From: Psilocybe azurescens
Lineage: Eukaryota > Basidiomycota > Agaricomycetes > Agaricales > Agrocybaceae
Length of the DNA stretch: 64,000 bases
Assembly: GCA_023853785.1 (NCBI GenBank)
Contig: JAJIRX010000567.1
Span: forward strand, 1,426,001 to 1,490,000
Direction of reading: 5' to 3'
This document shows positions 23,487 through 35,890 of the stretch, in pieces. A model generated the notes under the pieces. It did no database searches and was not told the origin of the DNA. It saw nothing but the letters and a program-made list of their open reading frames with translations. Numbering within the stretch: position 1 is the first letter of the stretch; each line of letters starts with the position of its first letter. Both the position numbers and the translations under genes were made by a program.

Positions 23487-24597
23487 GCAGGTACCACGAG
23501 GCGTTATCTGGTGAAAGAAGGGAACGGAAACGGAGACGCCACCGCGACATACATGAGAAGAGAGAAGAACATCACTCCTCCGCTCAATGTCCACTATGTC
23601 GAGCATATTCCGTTCCGTGAAGTCTGTTTGCCCTCGTGGATGCCAAGTCTTTGCTCCTGGCTACCCCAGACGGGATCTAATTTGTGGGACCGACCCCATT
23701 TTGATTCCGCGCTTGTTGTGTTTTTGATCACGTCCTTTGCTTTCCATGTACCCTAGCAGTCGACTGCTACCTTCCCTGTCCCTATCCATCATTTGTCCTA
23801 TGTCTTTTTTGACTCGCCTACATTAGAATCCATCGTTTTGAGTGCGTGCCTTTTCACATTTTTTGTTATCTTCGATATTTATTTGGTTATTTTCTTATTG
23901 TACTTTAGGTCTTGTCAATCATCAATCGTGCACACTCTTGCTATCTACCTCTTGCATCTTTCTCATTTCTTAACGTCGTCGTCCGTCTTTGGTAGCATCA
24001 TTCGCACCACCATATCTTCCACATACCAAACAGATACGCTTCCATCAACATCACTTCTCACCCAGTAACTATAGAGTTATGACTGAGCTAGGCGGGGGTC
24101 AAATTTTAGGTTGATCATGTTGGGGTTTTTGGTGCCTTTTTCCTTTTTCCTTTTTTCTCTCTGGGTCTATGGTTTTTCTGTTATACCCCCGTTCAGATTT
24201 ACTTTAATTCCCTATGTTCTAGGGGTTTCTTTTATCACTTTCTTCCAATACTTACTTTCACTTCATTTTCGTAGCTTCTCTTTCACTATTATTCCATCAT
24301 CCTTTTTCTTCACTTATGAGTCTCTTTCCCATCCTCACCACTCTGTCATACAATATAACTCTCTACGCTACGCCTGTCTGTGTATATAGTATCTGTCTGA
24401 AACTTTGATCTCATTTTCTCATTTTTTCTGCCATTTTCATTATATTACCAGCAAGTCGATCAACTACTCAATTCAATCTCACCTTTTCGCAGTCGACGCT
24501 TTCCTGTGTTGCAATTGATGCGTGATATCTTCTAGGAAAGGCTGAATCTGTTTGAGGTGTTACATTCCGTATGTGTTCCTGGTATATTATAAAGGTA
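23487..24597. other. Pyrimidine-rich 3' flank
   Basis: The plus strand is strongly T/C-rich over about 23750-24500. This creates long hydrophobic frames (23793-24068 and 24111-24389) that I read as composition artefacts rather than membrane proteins. There is no other gene signal. Confidence 0.4.
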
Positions 24598-24773
24598 TAC
24601 TAGTGATCGCCAAAAGTGACCGTGTGTCACCGTGCGTCTATGTTTGAGCACAAGGACAATTCAGATTTTTTGATTTTCAGTGGGTGTCAAGATATTATAT
24701 ACCGTAGTAGATTCTCCTTGTGCTCAAACATAGACGCACGGTGACACACGGTCACTTTTGGCGATCACGAGTA
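24598..24773. repeat. Near-perfect hairpin, 59-bp arms, 58-nt loop (MITE-like)
   Basis: Left arm 24598-24656 starts TACTAGTGATCGCCAAAAGT and ends TGAGCACAAGGA. The right arm 24715-24773 is its reverse complement with a single mismatch (ACTAGTG versus ACTCGTG). The loop is AT-rich. The arms include the GTGATCGCC word that is abundant in the 7.7-9.2 kb element. It is probably a miniature inverted-repeat element or a strong RNA hairpin; no target-site duplication is obvious. Confidence 0.93.
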
Positions 24774-25448
24774 GTCCTGGGTAGCACAAGGTGCCAAAAA
24801 TAATTAGTTTCACGTGACTATTGCGACTTTTTTTTTAGTCACAGTTAGGGGATTGCTGACTATTTGCTTAGGAGAATTAATGCTCTATTCACAGAACAAA
24901 GTGAGTACACGGTTGCGCCATCCTTGATTTCTAGTTTTCAGTGCGTGAATTCTGCGCTCCTATCTAGACTCAAACCGTAATTTATACTTGCTCATTTTGT
25001 AAATTCTCTAGTAGCAGAACTTCCGTGCGCAATTGGCTCGTATATAACACCTTCTATCACCAAAAGCTCTACGTGATCAGTCGCAGGTGGGTGTGCTTTG
25101 ATATCTTATTACAAATGAGGTGGTTCTTGCTGACTTTGCTGATTTAGATCTGGCGTTCCGGGCTTTATTAACTAGTGGACCGCGTTGTCTTTCTTTCTCC
25201 TCTTCCTCCACTTTCTTTGGAAGTCTTGCCTCGCCGAATTGTCTACGCGCAGGAAAGATAGCTTCGCCCAGCTTACGTCTCTCGCAGGTACGTCTTTTAC
25301 CCTTGTTGTGTTCCAGTCGTGGATTGTTATATTGGTGTGCTTATCTTGTCGTCGACCTCGACAATGCCTTGCCATAGGTTTACAGAGCATTTAGCGCCAG
25401 CAGCTCTTCTTCGAACCCACCAGCAATCAACACCAGTACAGAAAGAAT
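24774..25448. other. Glutathione reductase upstream region
   Basis: No gene is supported. The stretch 25180-25440 holds a T/C-rich leader and a possible untranslated exon, ending in the ACACCAGTACAGAAAGAAT context before the start codon. Promoter function is inferred from position only. Confidence 0.35.
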
Positions 25449-27282
25449 ATGCCGCCGATCTTTGATAAACCGACGACGGATGTGTATGATTATATCGTTA
25501 TAGGAGGTGGCAGTGGCGGTTCGGGAACGGCTGTAAGTGATTGCTTGTTTCTGCTATTGCGCTTGGGTTCTGATTAGTGCGGGTCTTGTGCAGAGGAGGG
25601 CGGTGTCGTATGGCAAGAAGGTCGCGGTCATTGAAGCCACGCCTCATCTGGGTGGGACCTGTGTTAATGTCGGTATGTAATGCTACATTTTATTGGCATA
25701 CGATGTGCAATATACTAACGTCCACATTCTGGCTTGTAGGTTGCGTGCCCAAAAAGTAAGTGTTGTTGAGATCTCGCTCATTTATCTACATCTCTAATCT
25801 ATCCCTCCTTCTAGATAATGTGGCACGCGGCCGATCTGCAAGATAAAATCACGAATCACGCCGGAGGCTACAAGTTTACAGGCATCGCCAATGCCAAATT
25901 CGACTGGAAGGCGTTCAAGCCCCAGCGAGACGCATACATCAGGCGCCTCAACGGGATCTACGCAAACAACTTTGACAGGGAAGGCGTCGAGTTCCACCAG
26001 GGCTTCGGCAAGCTCATCAGCAAGAACGAAGTGGAGGTGACGCGCCCCGACGGACAGGGCACGTATGTCCTCAAGGGCGACAACATCTGCATCACCGTGG
26101 GCGGGCAGCCGACTGTGCCCACAGAGGACCAGATCCCTGGTGCGGGGCTGGGCATCGACTCGGACGGATTCTTTGACCTTGAGGAGCAGCCCAGGCGCGT
26201 GGCCGTCGTCGGTGCGGGCTACATCGCCGTTGAACTGGCAGGCATCTTCAATGCGCTTGGAACGGAGACCCATCTGCTTATACGCGGAGAGACGGTGCTG
26301 AGGACCTTTGACCCGACGCTGCAAGAGACGCTGACACCGTGGATGGAGAAGAGCGGGGTGCATTTGCACAAGCAGACCCATGTCACTAAGGTAGAGGGAG
26401 AGAAAGGTGGCCCATTGACGGTGCATACCGACAAAGGGAAGATCGAAGTGGATGTGCTTTTGTGGGCTATTGGAAGGCATGCGAGCACTAAAGGCCTTGG
26501 ATTGGAGAAGGTCGGTGTGGAGACGGATAAGAAGGGGGATGTTGTGGTGGACGAGTACCAGAATTCATCGGTCAAGGGAATCACCGCTATAGGAGACGTC
26601 CAGGGCAAATGGCTTTTGACGCCGGTGGCCATCGATGCTGGGAGGAGACTCTCGAACCGCTTGTTTGGGCCGGAGAAATTCAAGAACGACAAACTCAGCT
26701 ACGACAATATTCCGACCGTGGTCTTCTCGTGAGTTTGCTTTTATCGTTTGCTCTCTACTTTTTATCAAACGCACACTGCAGGCACCCACCTATCGGAACT
26801 GTCGGTTTAACGGAACCAGAAGCAAGAAAAAAAATACGGTGATGATCAGATTAAAATATGTACGTCTTCTATTATTGCGATTTAATTTTTTTCTTCTTTC
26901 TGATGTCTTTTACAGATAGGTCAGGTTTCCGTGCACTTTACTTCTCCATGGTGGAGGAGGAGCACAAGGAGCCGACGGTGTACAAGTTGATCTGCGCCGG
27001 ACCCGAAGAAAAAGTGGTTGGTGTGCATATCATTGGTCTGGGAAGCGACGAGGTCATGCAAGGCTTCGCGGTCGCTGTTAAGATGGGCGGTGAGTGGCCT
27101 TTGCTTTGCTTTGCTTTTCATTGAATCCGATGTTTTTGTAGCAACAAAGCAGGATTTGGACGACACTGTCGCCATTCATCCTACCTCCGGAGAAGGTTAG
27201 TCGAGACTTATAAGATTCTACTACGACTGAGGGACCTGATTTTCCCCTCCATTCTTTTTTAGAACTTGTTACTCTGCGTTAA
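25449..27282 (+). CDS. GLR1: Glutathione reductase (NADPH)
   Basis: This FAD enzyme reduces oxidised glutathione with NADPH in the cytosol and/or mitochondria. Start ATG 25449 gives a short N terminus and no clear targeting peptide. Seen in order: the FAD-binding motif ([16 protein letters not shown]), the redox-active disulfide ([13 protein letters not shown]), the NADPH-binding fold ([17 protein letters not shown]), the second FAD contact ([11 protein letters not shown]), the dimerisation domain ([20 protein letters not shown]) and the catalytic His-Glu at the end ([15 protein letters not shown]). Six or so introns are apparent, the last leaving only ELVTLR and the stop. Length is about 480 residues, normal. 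Two frame problems fall on A runs: A5 at 25751-25755 at an exon end (six would fit) and A8 at 26827-26834 (seven would fit). Confidence 0.93.
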
Positions 27283-28730
27283 ATATAAATGTCACAATGT
27301 ATTAAATACCTGGAAGGTTCTATGACATCGTTTAATTCAATGGACCTTCCGCTCGAAGACATCTACATCAATGTTGTGTTTGTGTCTTTTGTCGTGCACC
27401 TTCATGGTTTTTTCCGTTTTCTATCCGAGGCTAGTACAACTATTTGGGGCGATGAACGGCACCGATACAATTACCTTTCAGCGCCACCTACCTTTCCACC
27501 ATTGATGACTAGGAATAGCGCTTAGTCGTAGGGGTTTCTCGAGTCCTGGCCGGCCAAGACCTTTTCCAATATATTCAAAGGGTGGGGTTGTGTTCCTTTT
27601 ATGTGTATATGCACTCTCTCGTAAATGCGGTGGAGCCCATCTAGGACACTTGGCCCGAAATCCCTAGCGGAATGGGTCAAGGCTCTTGCTTGATCCCTGA
27701 AAGGATTTCTTGGCGATGGGGATTGCCATCCGTCACTACGTGCGTGGAGACAGGTGGAGACCAGATAATGATAATGCGAGCGCTGCGAGGCTTGGATGTT
27801 TCCCAACCCCTTTGAACGACCATTGCGAGACTTGGAACACTATTTGCACCGCGTACATTACCCATAGAGAGCAATCATAGACTGAGGCGATATGCTTGGC
27901 TTTGGGAAAATCTTTGGTGGACAGTGGACATGGCACCACGAGGTCATCGTTAAAGGCAGATAACGGCAGCGCCCTTTGACTGGATGTAAACATACTTTTA
28001 GTGAGGAGGAGATAGAGAGCCAAAGAACTATTACTAATTTTTAACCGCCCGCCCCGGGTAAGCCCTGTGAGGGGTCGAAACTCAATGCAAGTCAAAGACA
28101 GTGACTTTGAATCAGATATACACAGACAGTCAGACTTCATTTACGCTTCTTGGGATACTGCGCCTTTGAAGACTATCTGGTTTTATTGTGTGTTAGAGGG
28201 ACACAATACAAACGCAATACGGAACTGCAACGGAACTGAGTGGATTTAAGTCAAGGGTCAATGCCGCGGCGTCTGAAGATTTACGGGTAGACGCGAAGCC
28301 TGCTGCGACCTCGAAAGTTTCCTTTCCGGGAGCCACCGACCTCCGCTGTCTGAATCCATTGGGTTCATGGCCCTTGCGGTACACATAAACTTGTAAAGAC
28401 AGTCATCTTGTCAACTGCTTCGCCCTGATCCACAGACAGAATGCTGCGGTCTCAGAGTAAGCCTACGGAAGACTTGACTTCGCTCGCTGGGCAAGTTTGC
28501 TGGGAGAATGTCTCTGAACATATTATTGGCTGAACTGGCGCAGTACGGGCACCCAAAGAGCTTCTTTGGGTTACTTTTACACTTCTGAGGATCATAAGAA
28601 TAGTCTTTGGCCCACTGCTGGCTGTTAGATGTCTCACTTGCCAGCTCTCCTCTCTTAGATTCATGCCTTGTCTCTTGCGCCTTCCCGACATCTTCATCCT
28701 TCGGATTAGCCTTACTGTTTGACGAGTAGA
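27283..28730. other. Intergenic region with unassigned minus-strand frames
   Basis: Minus-strand frames at 28140-27736 (134 codons) and 27806-27522 (94 codons) show no domain. Another minus-strand reading around 28745-28445 contains the cysteine pair text KKLFGCPYCASSANN, which could be a zinc-binding fragment, but I find no start codon or exon chain. I see no firm gene. Confidence 0.3.
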
Positions 28731-29876
28731 ATGGCTTATACTCAGTGGACGCAAGACTTTGAGGAGTACAGAGAATCTTATAGGTAAGTAATCAAGCGTA
28801 TTGCAATCTAAGAAGAATGAAAGGCGGCTGATAGTTCTTTCTAGCTGGCCTATGGAGTGAGTACAGAATTAATACTTGTGGAAGACCGTTAACATTGTTG
28901 TAGACCTTTGACGCGCGAGACCCGTTTCTTGTCGCATAATACTTTCTTCAAATTTCCGGAAGCACAATATGCTTACAACGCATCGGGCCTTCCGGTGTCG
29001 TATATGGCACCACCGCCCTCTCAGGTCATCCAATACGCCCAACCCCAGAACTCCATAGCAGTACGGGGAAGGGAACCAACTCTCGGAGGCGAAAGTTGCG
29101 TCGAGATTATTACGACCGATATACGACGATATCTCGCACAATGACCGTTCTTCGTTCAAACGATCCTTACCGACCATTTTCATATTCCGTCCCCACAGCA
29201 AGTACAGTCTTTCTCACCCGGAAACCACGACACTGGAGAAAAGGGTACAAGTCGCCCACTTCCAAAGGCAAATTTGGAAATTACCTGGGGAAGATAACAT
29301 CCATCGTCACACGTACATCTTCTCCTTTTTGAACAACTCCTAAATGGACAGCTAATGCTCCCTTTGATGATTGTTGTAGGAAGCCCCTCTTCGTTTCGCT
29401 TTCCTTATCGTCTTAACCCCTTAATTTCCCACCGCTCTCGCCACTCTACCTGTATCTTTTATGATATCCGTGTGCGACCCTCGCCAGAATCAGGTCTGTT
29501 AGTCATGGGTTCGCTCCAGCCCGCCAGTTCAGACGATGTCTACCAACTCGCAACCTCCCCTCCTACCCAACGTCTCCTCATTTGGCATCCTAAACTCCCC
29601 TGGAAGATAGAGATCGAAGCAAGTGCTCCCAGTGGAATCTCGGTGCTGGATATCTGGATTGGGATACACGAGCAACTGAGGTGTACCATCGGCCATCACG
29701 AATATTACACGGTAGAGCTGACGTCCGAAGACCGGCAGATGCTTAGTGATGTCTTCAAGCAGCGCTGTGGCGGAGACGCTGTCGAAATGGTGGGGGTCTT
29801 CGCCGAGTCGATTTCCTTGGCCAAGATTTCTGTTTCGCGGGTCTTTCCCGTAGCCATAATGAAACATGGGAGATGA
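28731..29876 (+). CDS. DUF6699-domain protein
   Basis: The ATG at 28731 begins MAYTQWTQDFEEYRESY. Two short introns (donors GTAAGT near 28782 and GTGAGT near 28857) lead into a long middle exon. A further intron (donor near 29310, acceptor TTGTAG near 29380) joins to SSFRFPYRLNPLISH. The C-terminal half is typical of the agaricomycete DUF6699 family: YDIRVRPSPES, YQLATSPPTQRLLIWHPKLP, WKIEIEASAPSGISVLDIW, YYTVELTSEDRQMLSDVF. The function of this family is unknown; it is often expanded in mushroom genomes. The frame appears to slip by one base between 29065 and 29073 (GGGG and GGG runs), after which RRRKLRRDYYDRYTT restores a basic linker. The DUF6699 assignment comes from memory of the family pattern. 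Confidence 0.74.
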
Positions 29877-32518
29877 AGACGATGACCCTTCCACGCCAAA
29901 GGATGATGATTGTAAGTCTAAATTATTCTATTGATTAGTACCCGAGCTCGAATTGTTTTCCATTAGGACTAATGACTTCTTTATGGACTTTCTGGGAACA
30001 TTGCACCGTCTGCAAATTAATGACCGACTTGTGTTCACATTTACGACTACATTTACGACTACTTACGTTGAGTTGATTGGTTTATGCTAAATGCTTATCA
30101 CCCTCTCTTGGGAGGCTTGTAAGATTCCATTTTGACCAAATTTATGCCCTTGGAATGCGGAATAACTGCGTTACAGTCAAGAATATCCATTCAGTGGCAT
30201 TGAGAATTGAAGTATTTTCAGACCAGCCAAACTTTAAACTTCACCTGGTACCGGTCGCTTCATTGCTTCTTTGGCAAATTGCAAATAATAGCCAGGGTCT
30301 GGGCTCATGTCAACTTTTCCAACTATCTGACTAAGTCTATACTATGATTCTGCTGCATATCATTTGCTAATACAGGGAACAGCACGAAACATTGTGACAA
30401 TTGAAGCTGCAAAAATTTAAATTATAAAATGACACTCCGGAGTCATTCGGCGCTTTCACGTCTCTCTGTATTTGGGTTATGGGGAGGTGGGGTTGTATCT
30501 CCATGTGGAAATGAAAGTGTGCGGTAAGCCCGGGATGTTGAAGAACATATCTACTGCTATCTGAAGCAAAATAGACCAACCAGCATGACCAGACGCCAAG
30601 GACAAGGGGTTGGCGCAGTGTTACGAAAGATTAACAAAATTCTGACACGAAAGGGGGGTCCTTGGAACAGTGCATGTCCAAGCAGAGATGCAGACTAGGT
30701 GGGTTTGAGACGGACAGAGGTTAATACAGTATCCATCATACTCGCCTAACCCACCAGGCTAGGTATGGTTCATGCCCAGCCATGATCGATTGGGTGTGTT
30801 CTCGTAATTCCAAGAAACATTGCTCTTTCTGCCATTTGTTTGACTTCGTGACTGACGTATCTGGAGCTAAAACGAGCTGATACGTACCGTGTTCAATTTC
30901 GACAGCGCCAATAAGAGACGTTTGAAAAACACTGGAAGGTACATATGAATGTCGAACATAGGGAGGGGCTCATTTGGCCCGTCAACGGTAGACAGTCGCT
31001 TTTGTTTTTGGGATCCAAAACCGTGTTCGACGTCAAGTTAGAAGGGTCTCATCCTCGTCTAAAGTTGCTGGTGGATCGTGTGACCTTCACTCTGTCCTGC
31101 CTTGACGAAGAGCGAAAACCCCTCAACGAGAGTCTCGTTGTCGGTGGGAGGTGATCTAGATATGTCAAACGCGGAAGTGGTTCCCCAGAGAAGACCTGGG
31201 ACACCGCGACATTTCCAGGCTGCTTCGCCTGTCCATATTCGCATGACGAAAAAGAAGCAGATCAGATGGCATGAATCAAGATGAAAGATGGATATGAAGA
31301 CGCCTGCGCGACTCGGATTCGGGCCAGAATCACATATCGATCGCGTTGATTGATTCGGGATATGTTTGTACGCCTATGTGCAATGTTGGGTACGATTTTA
31401 GATGCCGCACATTGTATGAAAGAATCCTTCTTTCTGCGGCTTTCGAGGAACCTTGGTAATTTTGGAGGCTGAGCGACAAGAATGGTTGCCCAAAACAAAG
31501 AGATAGATCACACTGAATATGACACTGCAGGCGTAAATAACTTGATCAGTATATGATAGAAATAGTTGACCGGCTATTCGTTCCGTTGGAATACAACGTC
31601 CCGGAAGTGTCTGCTTCATAGATCGCATGTCCAAGGTATTGTTGTGACATATATGAATATTGTTTCGACATTTCCTACATTCCTGGAACGATGTGAGTTC
31701 ATGTGAGTCGTAAGTAGTGTGTGTCGTAAGTAGAATGAAGGAGGTGTAGCCGTACCAGAACTAAACGCTGCAGTTGACGAGGTTGTACCGGAGGAGAAAA
31801 GAACAGGCTGTCACATCCTGTTTGTCATTGACAATACCGTCGAAGGATTCGAAGGAGAAAAACAAATTCGACCATCAGAATTGAACCAAAAGCATAGATC
31901 CCACCAACGATTGCTTTGCAAAAAACATGGTGCAGAAAAGACGGAAATTAGCCAGAGTACATTCCACAGCGATAGACTCGTGACTTGATTGTCTTGAGTC
32001 TGAGTGCTTCAGCCCTCCTGCAGGTCACGCGATGGCAGAAAAAGAACGATCATTTGTTCGTTCAAACATGAAATACAAGGATAGCACATCGAGAAGGCAG
32101 AATCAACCGTCCCGAACATTCAGACTCATAACTACACATTATCTACAAAGTGACAATTTAGCACACGGGGATTAAGTCATATCTCATGATGACACACCTA
32201 ATATCGACAACGAAGAACTTTAGGTGGTAGGAACAATCGTGCAAATAAGAAACGTTCGACCAGTACCACGGCTCCTCTTGACATTTCCAGTCCCGTAACA
32301 AGAACAGATGACCAAGCTATGATCTTCGTGACTATAGCTTGTTTGTGATTTTGTGTTCTCATGAAAAACTTCTGAATTCCTCTCTCAACACCAATGCAAC
32401 GTCCCTCTCCATCATTGACATCAACCTCTTCATCGTGTCCAACCTCCTCACCACACCTCCCATCCGCCCCGCCCGTCGTACCCTTTGTGGACGGGGCTCC
32501 GAAGAGCCAGCAGAAATG
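29877..32518. other. Intergenic region, no firm gene
   Basis: Several frames of 60-80 codons lie on both strands, e.g. plus 30945-31154 and minus 31634-31398 with a hydrophobic stretch (IYACSVIFSVIYLFVL). None has a recognisable domain. The right part probably includes the eRF1 3' untranslated region. An exon-poor gene or non-coding RNA cannot be excluded. Confidence 0.3.
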
Positions 32519-34109
32519 TCAGATACCGCCGTCGTCGTCAGAGTAGAACTCATCGTCGTCCTCTTCATCGATCGAAGTAAGGTTGTTGAAGTCAACTTTG
32601 TATCGGAGGAGACCACCAATACCACCGAAACCCTTCACAAACTGGGCACCCTCTTGAGAACGATTGGTGACGAACTCGAGATTGGCACCAAACTCTTTGT
32701 ACTTTTCGGCGAACCATTCGAGCAGGGACTGAGGTTCGACGGCTTGTTCCATTTCGAGACCAGTCGACTTGTCCATAAACTTATCGCGGTCCTTTTCTTG
32801 CTCCTTGTTGGTGTGGATGATAATTTCCTCTAAATAGCAGATGATCAGGCCTCTCCATGACTTGTGCACGAGGTTTCTTACCACCGGCGGCATTGCGAAG
32901 CACGTAGCGAGTAATATCCAAGTTCTCCCAGACGATCAGAGTTTCGACAGAGCCAAGCTCCAATGCTTTGAGGGTATCATCAATTCCAAAGCAATATCTG
33001 CCGGTATCTTGGCTGATTTCATCGAAGTATTTTTGAATGAGCTTCTTCTCTTGGACAAACTTGACGTTGGCCAGGGATTCAGCAGCCAATTCAATAGCCT
33101 TAGCAAGGAAAATCGGTCAATGCTATCACCTACAAAGACGGACACTTGTCGTACCTGATTGAAACCGTTTTCACCGCCGTAGCTGACATCAACAACTTTG
33201 ATCACTTTTGCGGCAAGCCTTCCATCGAACATATCACTTTGACTGAGTTCGGTTTTGAAGTCAGCGCTACCAGCAAGAACGAGACCTGTGACATTGACTT
33301 TGTCATTAGTGATAAAGTGTTGTACAGCATGTTCGGCGACTTTGCGGACGTAGTTGTGTCGCTTTTCGTCTCGAAGACGCGAGAAACGGAGAGCAGACTG
33401 TCCACCACGACCGTGCTTCTTTGGCAAATCAACGGTGAACTTATGGATGATCTCGCGTGTGTTTCCAGCAAGAACACCGAAAAGGGTGCCGTTACCATCC
33501 ATGACAATGAAACCGAAGCGAGAATCAGACTCCAAAAGTTCAGACAAAGCCTCTGTGTGGAATTTGTTGTCGCAGAGGTAGAGCGATCTGTTTCGATCAT
33601 GAGCAAAACAGCACGGAGGAATTGAAAGTAAAGCACACACGTGTTGATTGGTTTGTGAGGTTCGAAATCGAAGGACACTTTTTTCTCCTTGCCCTCGTCA
33701 GTCAGAATTGTTCCAACAAAAAGCACGAGACCATTTGGGGGAACTCGATTATACAATTTCAAACGTTGCTGAGTACTTGTAATAGCAGCAAGTACAGAGA
33801 GACGATTGACTCGAGATTTGATGTTAGAAGCCGTTCCGTATTCTTGCGTCAACATAGCTGATGCTCGGGAAATTTGATCCTGGACAGCACAGCACCATTA
33901 GACTAATCGCTGGATGCAAATCGATCGGTACATACCTTGGGGGTATGATAAGACTGATCATGGAGGTACCGGCTCTGTAACTCGCGTTGTAATCGGACTG
34001 GAGATTAGAGATGATAAAAATGGCCTCACCCTCTGGCAGAGTCAAGGCTCTTGATGAGTTTCTTGACCTTCCACATCTGGATATTCTGCTCCGCGACATC
34101 CGTACTCAT
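32519..34109 (-). CDS. SUP45: Eukaryotic translation termination factor eRF1
   Basis: eRF1 recognises all three stop codons in the ribosomal A site and triggers peptide release with eRF3. The start ATG at 34107-34109 gives [19 protein letters not shown]. Hallmarks seen: the stop-codon decoding motif TASNIKS, the second decoding motif YLCDNKF, the catalytic GGQ loop ([17 protein letters not shown]), and the eRF3-binding C domain ([20 protein letters not shown]) with an acidic tail ([15 protein letters not shown]). At least five introns of about 50-60 bases are inferred from GT-AG ends. The exon ending LIIPPK is one base short at a C5 run (G5 at 33939-33943 on the plus strand); a sixth C restores IPPK followed by [10 protein letters not shown]. 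It is divergent from the Pop7 gene, 202 bp away. Confidence 0.95.
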
Positions 34110-34311
34110 CTTGGGCGACGACGTATGCTCTTCCTAGATAGTTATACCAGGAATACACAGTCGATTTTGCGAAAAGTTGAAGAGAAAGATGAACAGATCG
34201 ATTTTCAAGGGACGGAGCTTTTGGATTTTCAATGTTTGCGCTTGTATCGTCGATCTGTGTTGTCACCTCTCATCCTTCGCCGGCTCCGACTCACCATCCG
34301 CTCGGACTAAT
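34110..34311. promoter_or_regulatory. Shared divergent promoter of eRF1 and Pop7 genes
   Basis: Only 202 bases separate the two start codons, which face away from each other. Both 5' leaders and both core promoters must therefore lie here or overlap the opposite gene. No clear TATA box is seen. The bidirectional function is inferred from the arrangement. Confidence 0.55.
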
Positions 34312-35215
34312 ATGAACGCGACGAAAAAGAGAAAACTTGACTCCAATCAAGCCAATGACAATGGAAAACGCCTGAAGATGTCTACCTCCGCGGTTCCGGG
34401 CATTTTGCCGCCATCTTCAATGACTGTCGGAACTCAACCGGTCGCGAAAGTGTTCGCTTCAGAAATGGAAAAAGAATCTTCACCGCAAGCAGAGCCTATT
34501 CAAATGAGCAACATGGATAGCATCCAGCTCAAAGAACAAGAAAGGTCGAATGCTGCAATCCCTGAGACTGCGAAGAATCGCAAACGAATAAACAAGCTTG
34601 CTCCTCCAAGACCATTCCCTACGGTCCCAACTTCTGTATCTGCCACAGGCCCGCGTGCTAGTCATAGAGAAGGCAAAAACATGATATGTTTGACTCGAAA
34701 AACGTCTCTGGGGGCTTACATGCGTCGATGCAAAGATGTTGTCCTTGTCGATGGGTATGTCTGTTCATAGTTGTCTCCAAGACTAATGTGAGCTCATGCT
34801 TATACCTAGATACAAGACCCTTCATTTAAGTGCAATGGGAGCTGCCATCCCCCTCTTGACACAACTTTTATGTGCACTTCCACCAATTTTGCCTTATTCG
34901 CAAGATGAAATACACACTGAGGTAACAACAAGCACCGTTGAAGTTCAAGACGAAGTCATACCCGACGACGACGATGAGGATCTTACCTACCAAACACGTG
35001 GCAAATCCGTCCTTCGCGTTGTTTTCAGGATATGTGATGGCGAGTTTGAAGGCGATCGTTTTGCTATCAGAAAATATTCAGGCGGGAAAAGTGCAGGCAA
35101 GAATAATGGCCGTCCAGTGGGTAATGGCAATGGAGCCAACAAGAGTAAGGCGATCGAAAATTCCTCCGCGATTGTGTACGAGGAACCTGAACAAGAGTAC
35201 ATGGAAATGCTATGA
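34312..35215 (+). CDS. POP7: RNase P/MRP subunit Pop7/Rpp20-like (Alba family)
   Basis: Two exons (34312-34754 and 34810-35215) encode about 282 residues. The N-terminal ~130 residues are basic and disordered, beginning MNATKKRKLDSNQ. The Alba-type core follows: MICLTRKTSLGAYMRRCKDV, VLVDGYKTLHLSAMGAAIPL, and a later beta-strand pair around KSVLRVVFRICDGEFEG. Between them sits an acidic insert (DEVIPDDDDEDLTYQ). Pop7 with Pop6 binds the P3 stem of RNase P and RNase MRP RNA in the nucleolus to support tRNA and rRNA processing. The protein is longer than yeast Pop7, mainly at the N terminus. Both exons read without any base correction. The Alba fold is a strong call; Pop7 specifically is the best match. 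Confidence 0.82.
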
Positions 35216-35890
35216 TTCGGAGTTGAACTCATTTCCCGTCCATTAACCATCAGGTATGTTACACTCATAATTCCCTTCACCTATACGATACATTGGCCTG
35301 GATTAATGACAGTATCTCAAAGGCTATTCTCGCCATAAAAAAATTTCGCCACAGATACGGTGGTCTGCTTTCCTCATGCGCTGTTTGTGCAGCGATACCG
35401 TCAAGGCGATTCAAATATCATTCCGAGTACCATCGGCTTTCAAAGAAATGATTTGTCTTTCATCATTCAATTATACCTCGCATGCTTTATACCACTATCC
35501 TGCAATAATCACCCAATATTTCGCCGTATTTTTATTGCTTAGAAGAATTGTTTAAACCAGGTGGCAAGAACATTCCAATCAAGTCAAATAGTAGGTACGT
35601 CTGCTGACTTCTGATTCGCCTACAAGAAAATGACAACTTCATGAAACATAGAAGTAACCAACCGAATTACAAATTCTCGTCTTGCCTTACAAAGTTAGGC
35701 GGCTAACCTGTAGAGGCTGACCAGAGGCTGACCACCCATACTAATGAGGAGGATGGTCAGGCCAAACCGAAATGCGAACACGATTTCGAAAATGGATTTC
35801 TGCTCCTATTTAAGACTCAGGAATCTCTCCAAATACATATTTCAAAGTGCACATCCAGCATTCCACTCTTACCTTTCCTTCTCCCCAACA
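35216..35890. other. Intergenic region between Pop7 and secreted-protein genes
   Basis: No coding frame is supported. A TATTTAAG element at about 35808-35815 lies some 80 bases upstream of the next ATG and is a plausible core promoter element. Confidence 0.4.

Noticed and set aside
22118..23606. Several minus-strand frames of 60-125 codons opposite the serine-rich gene
   Set aside because: They are reverse-complement shadows of the low-complexity plus-strand coding sequence, as shown by Ser/Pro/Leu runs mirroring the Glu/Arg/Gly runs.
23793..24389. Two hydrophobic plus-strand frames resembling small membrane proteins
   Set aside because: The sequence is uniformly T/C-rich, which produces Phe/Leu/Ser-rich frames by composition alone; no conserved motif or exon structure.
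25794..26480. 228-codon minus-strand frame opposite glutathione reductase
   Set aside because: Opposite a GC-rich, strongly biased coding exon of a clearly identified enzyme; typical antisense open frame.
32339..33625. Plus-strand frames of up to 164 codons across the eRF1 locus
   Set aside because: Antisense to well-identified eRF1 exons with GGQ and NIKS motifs.
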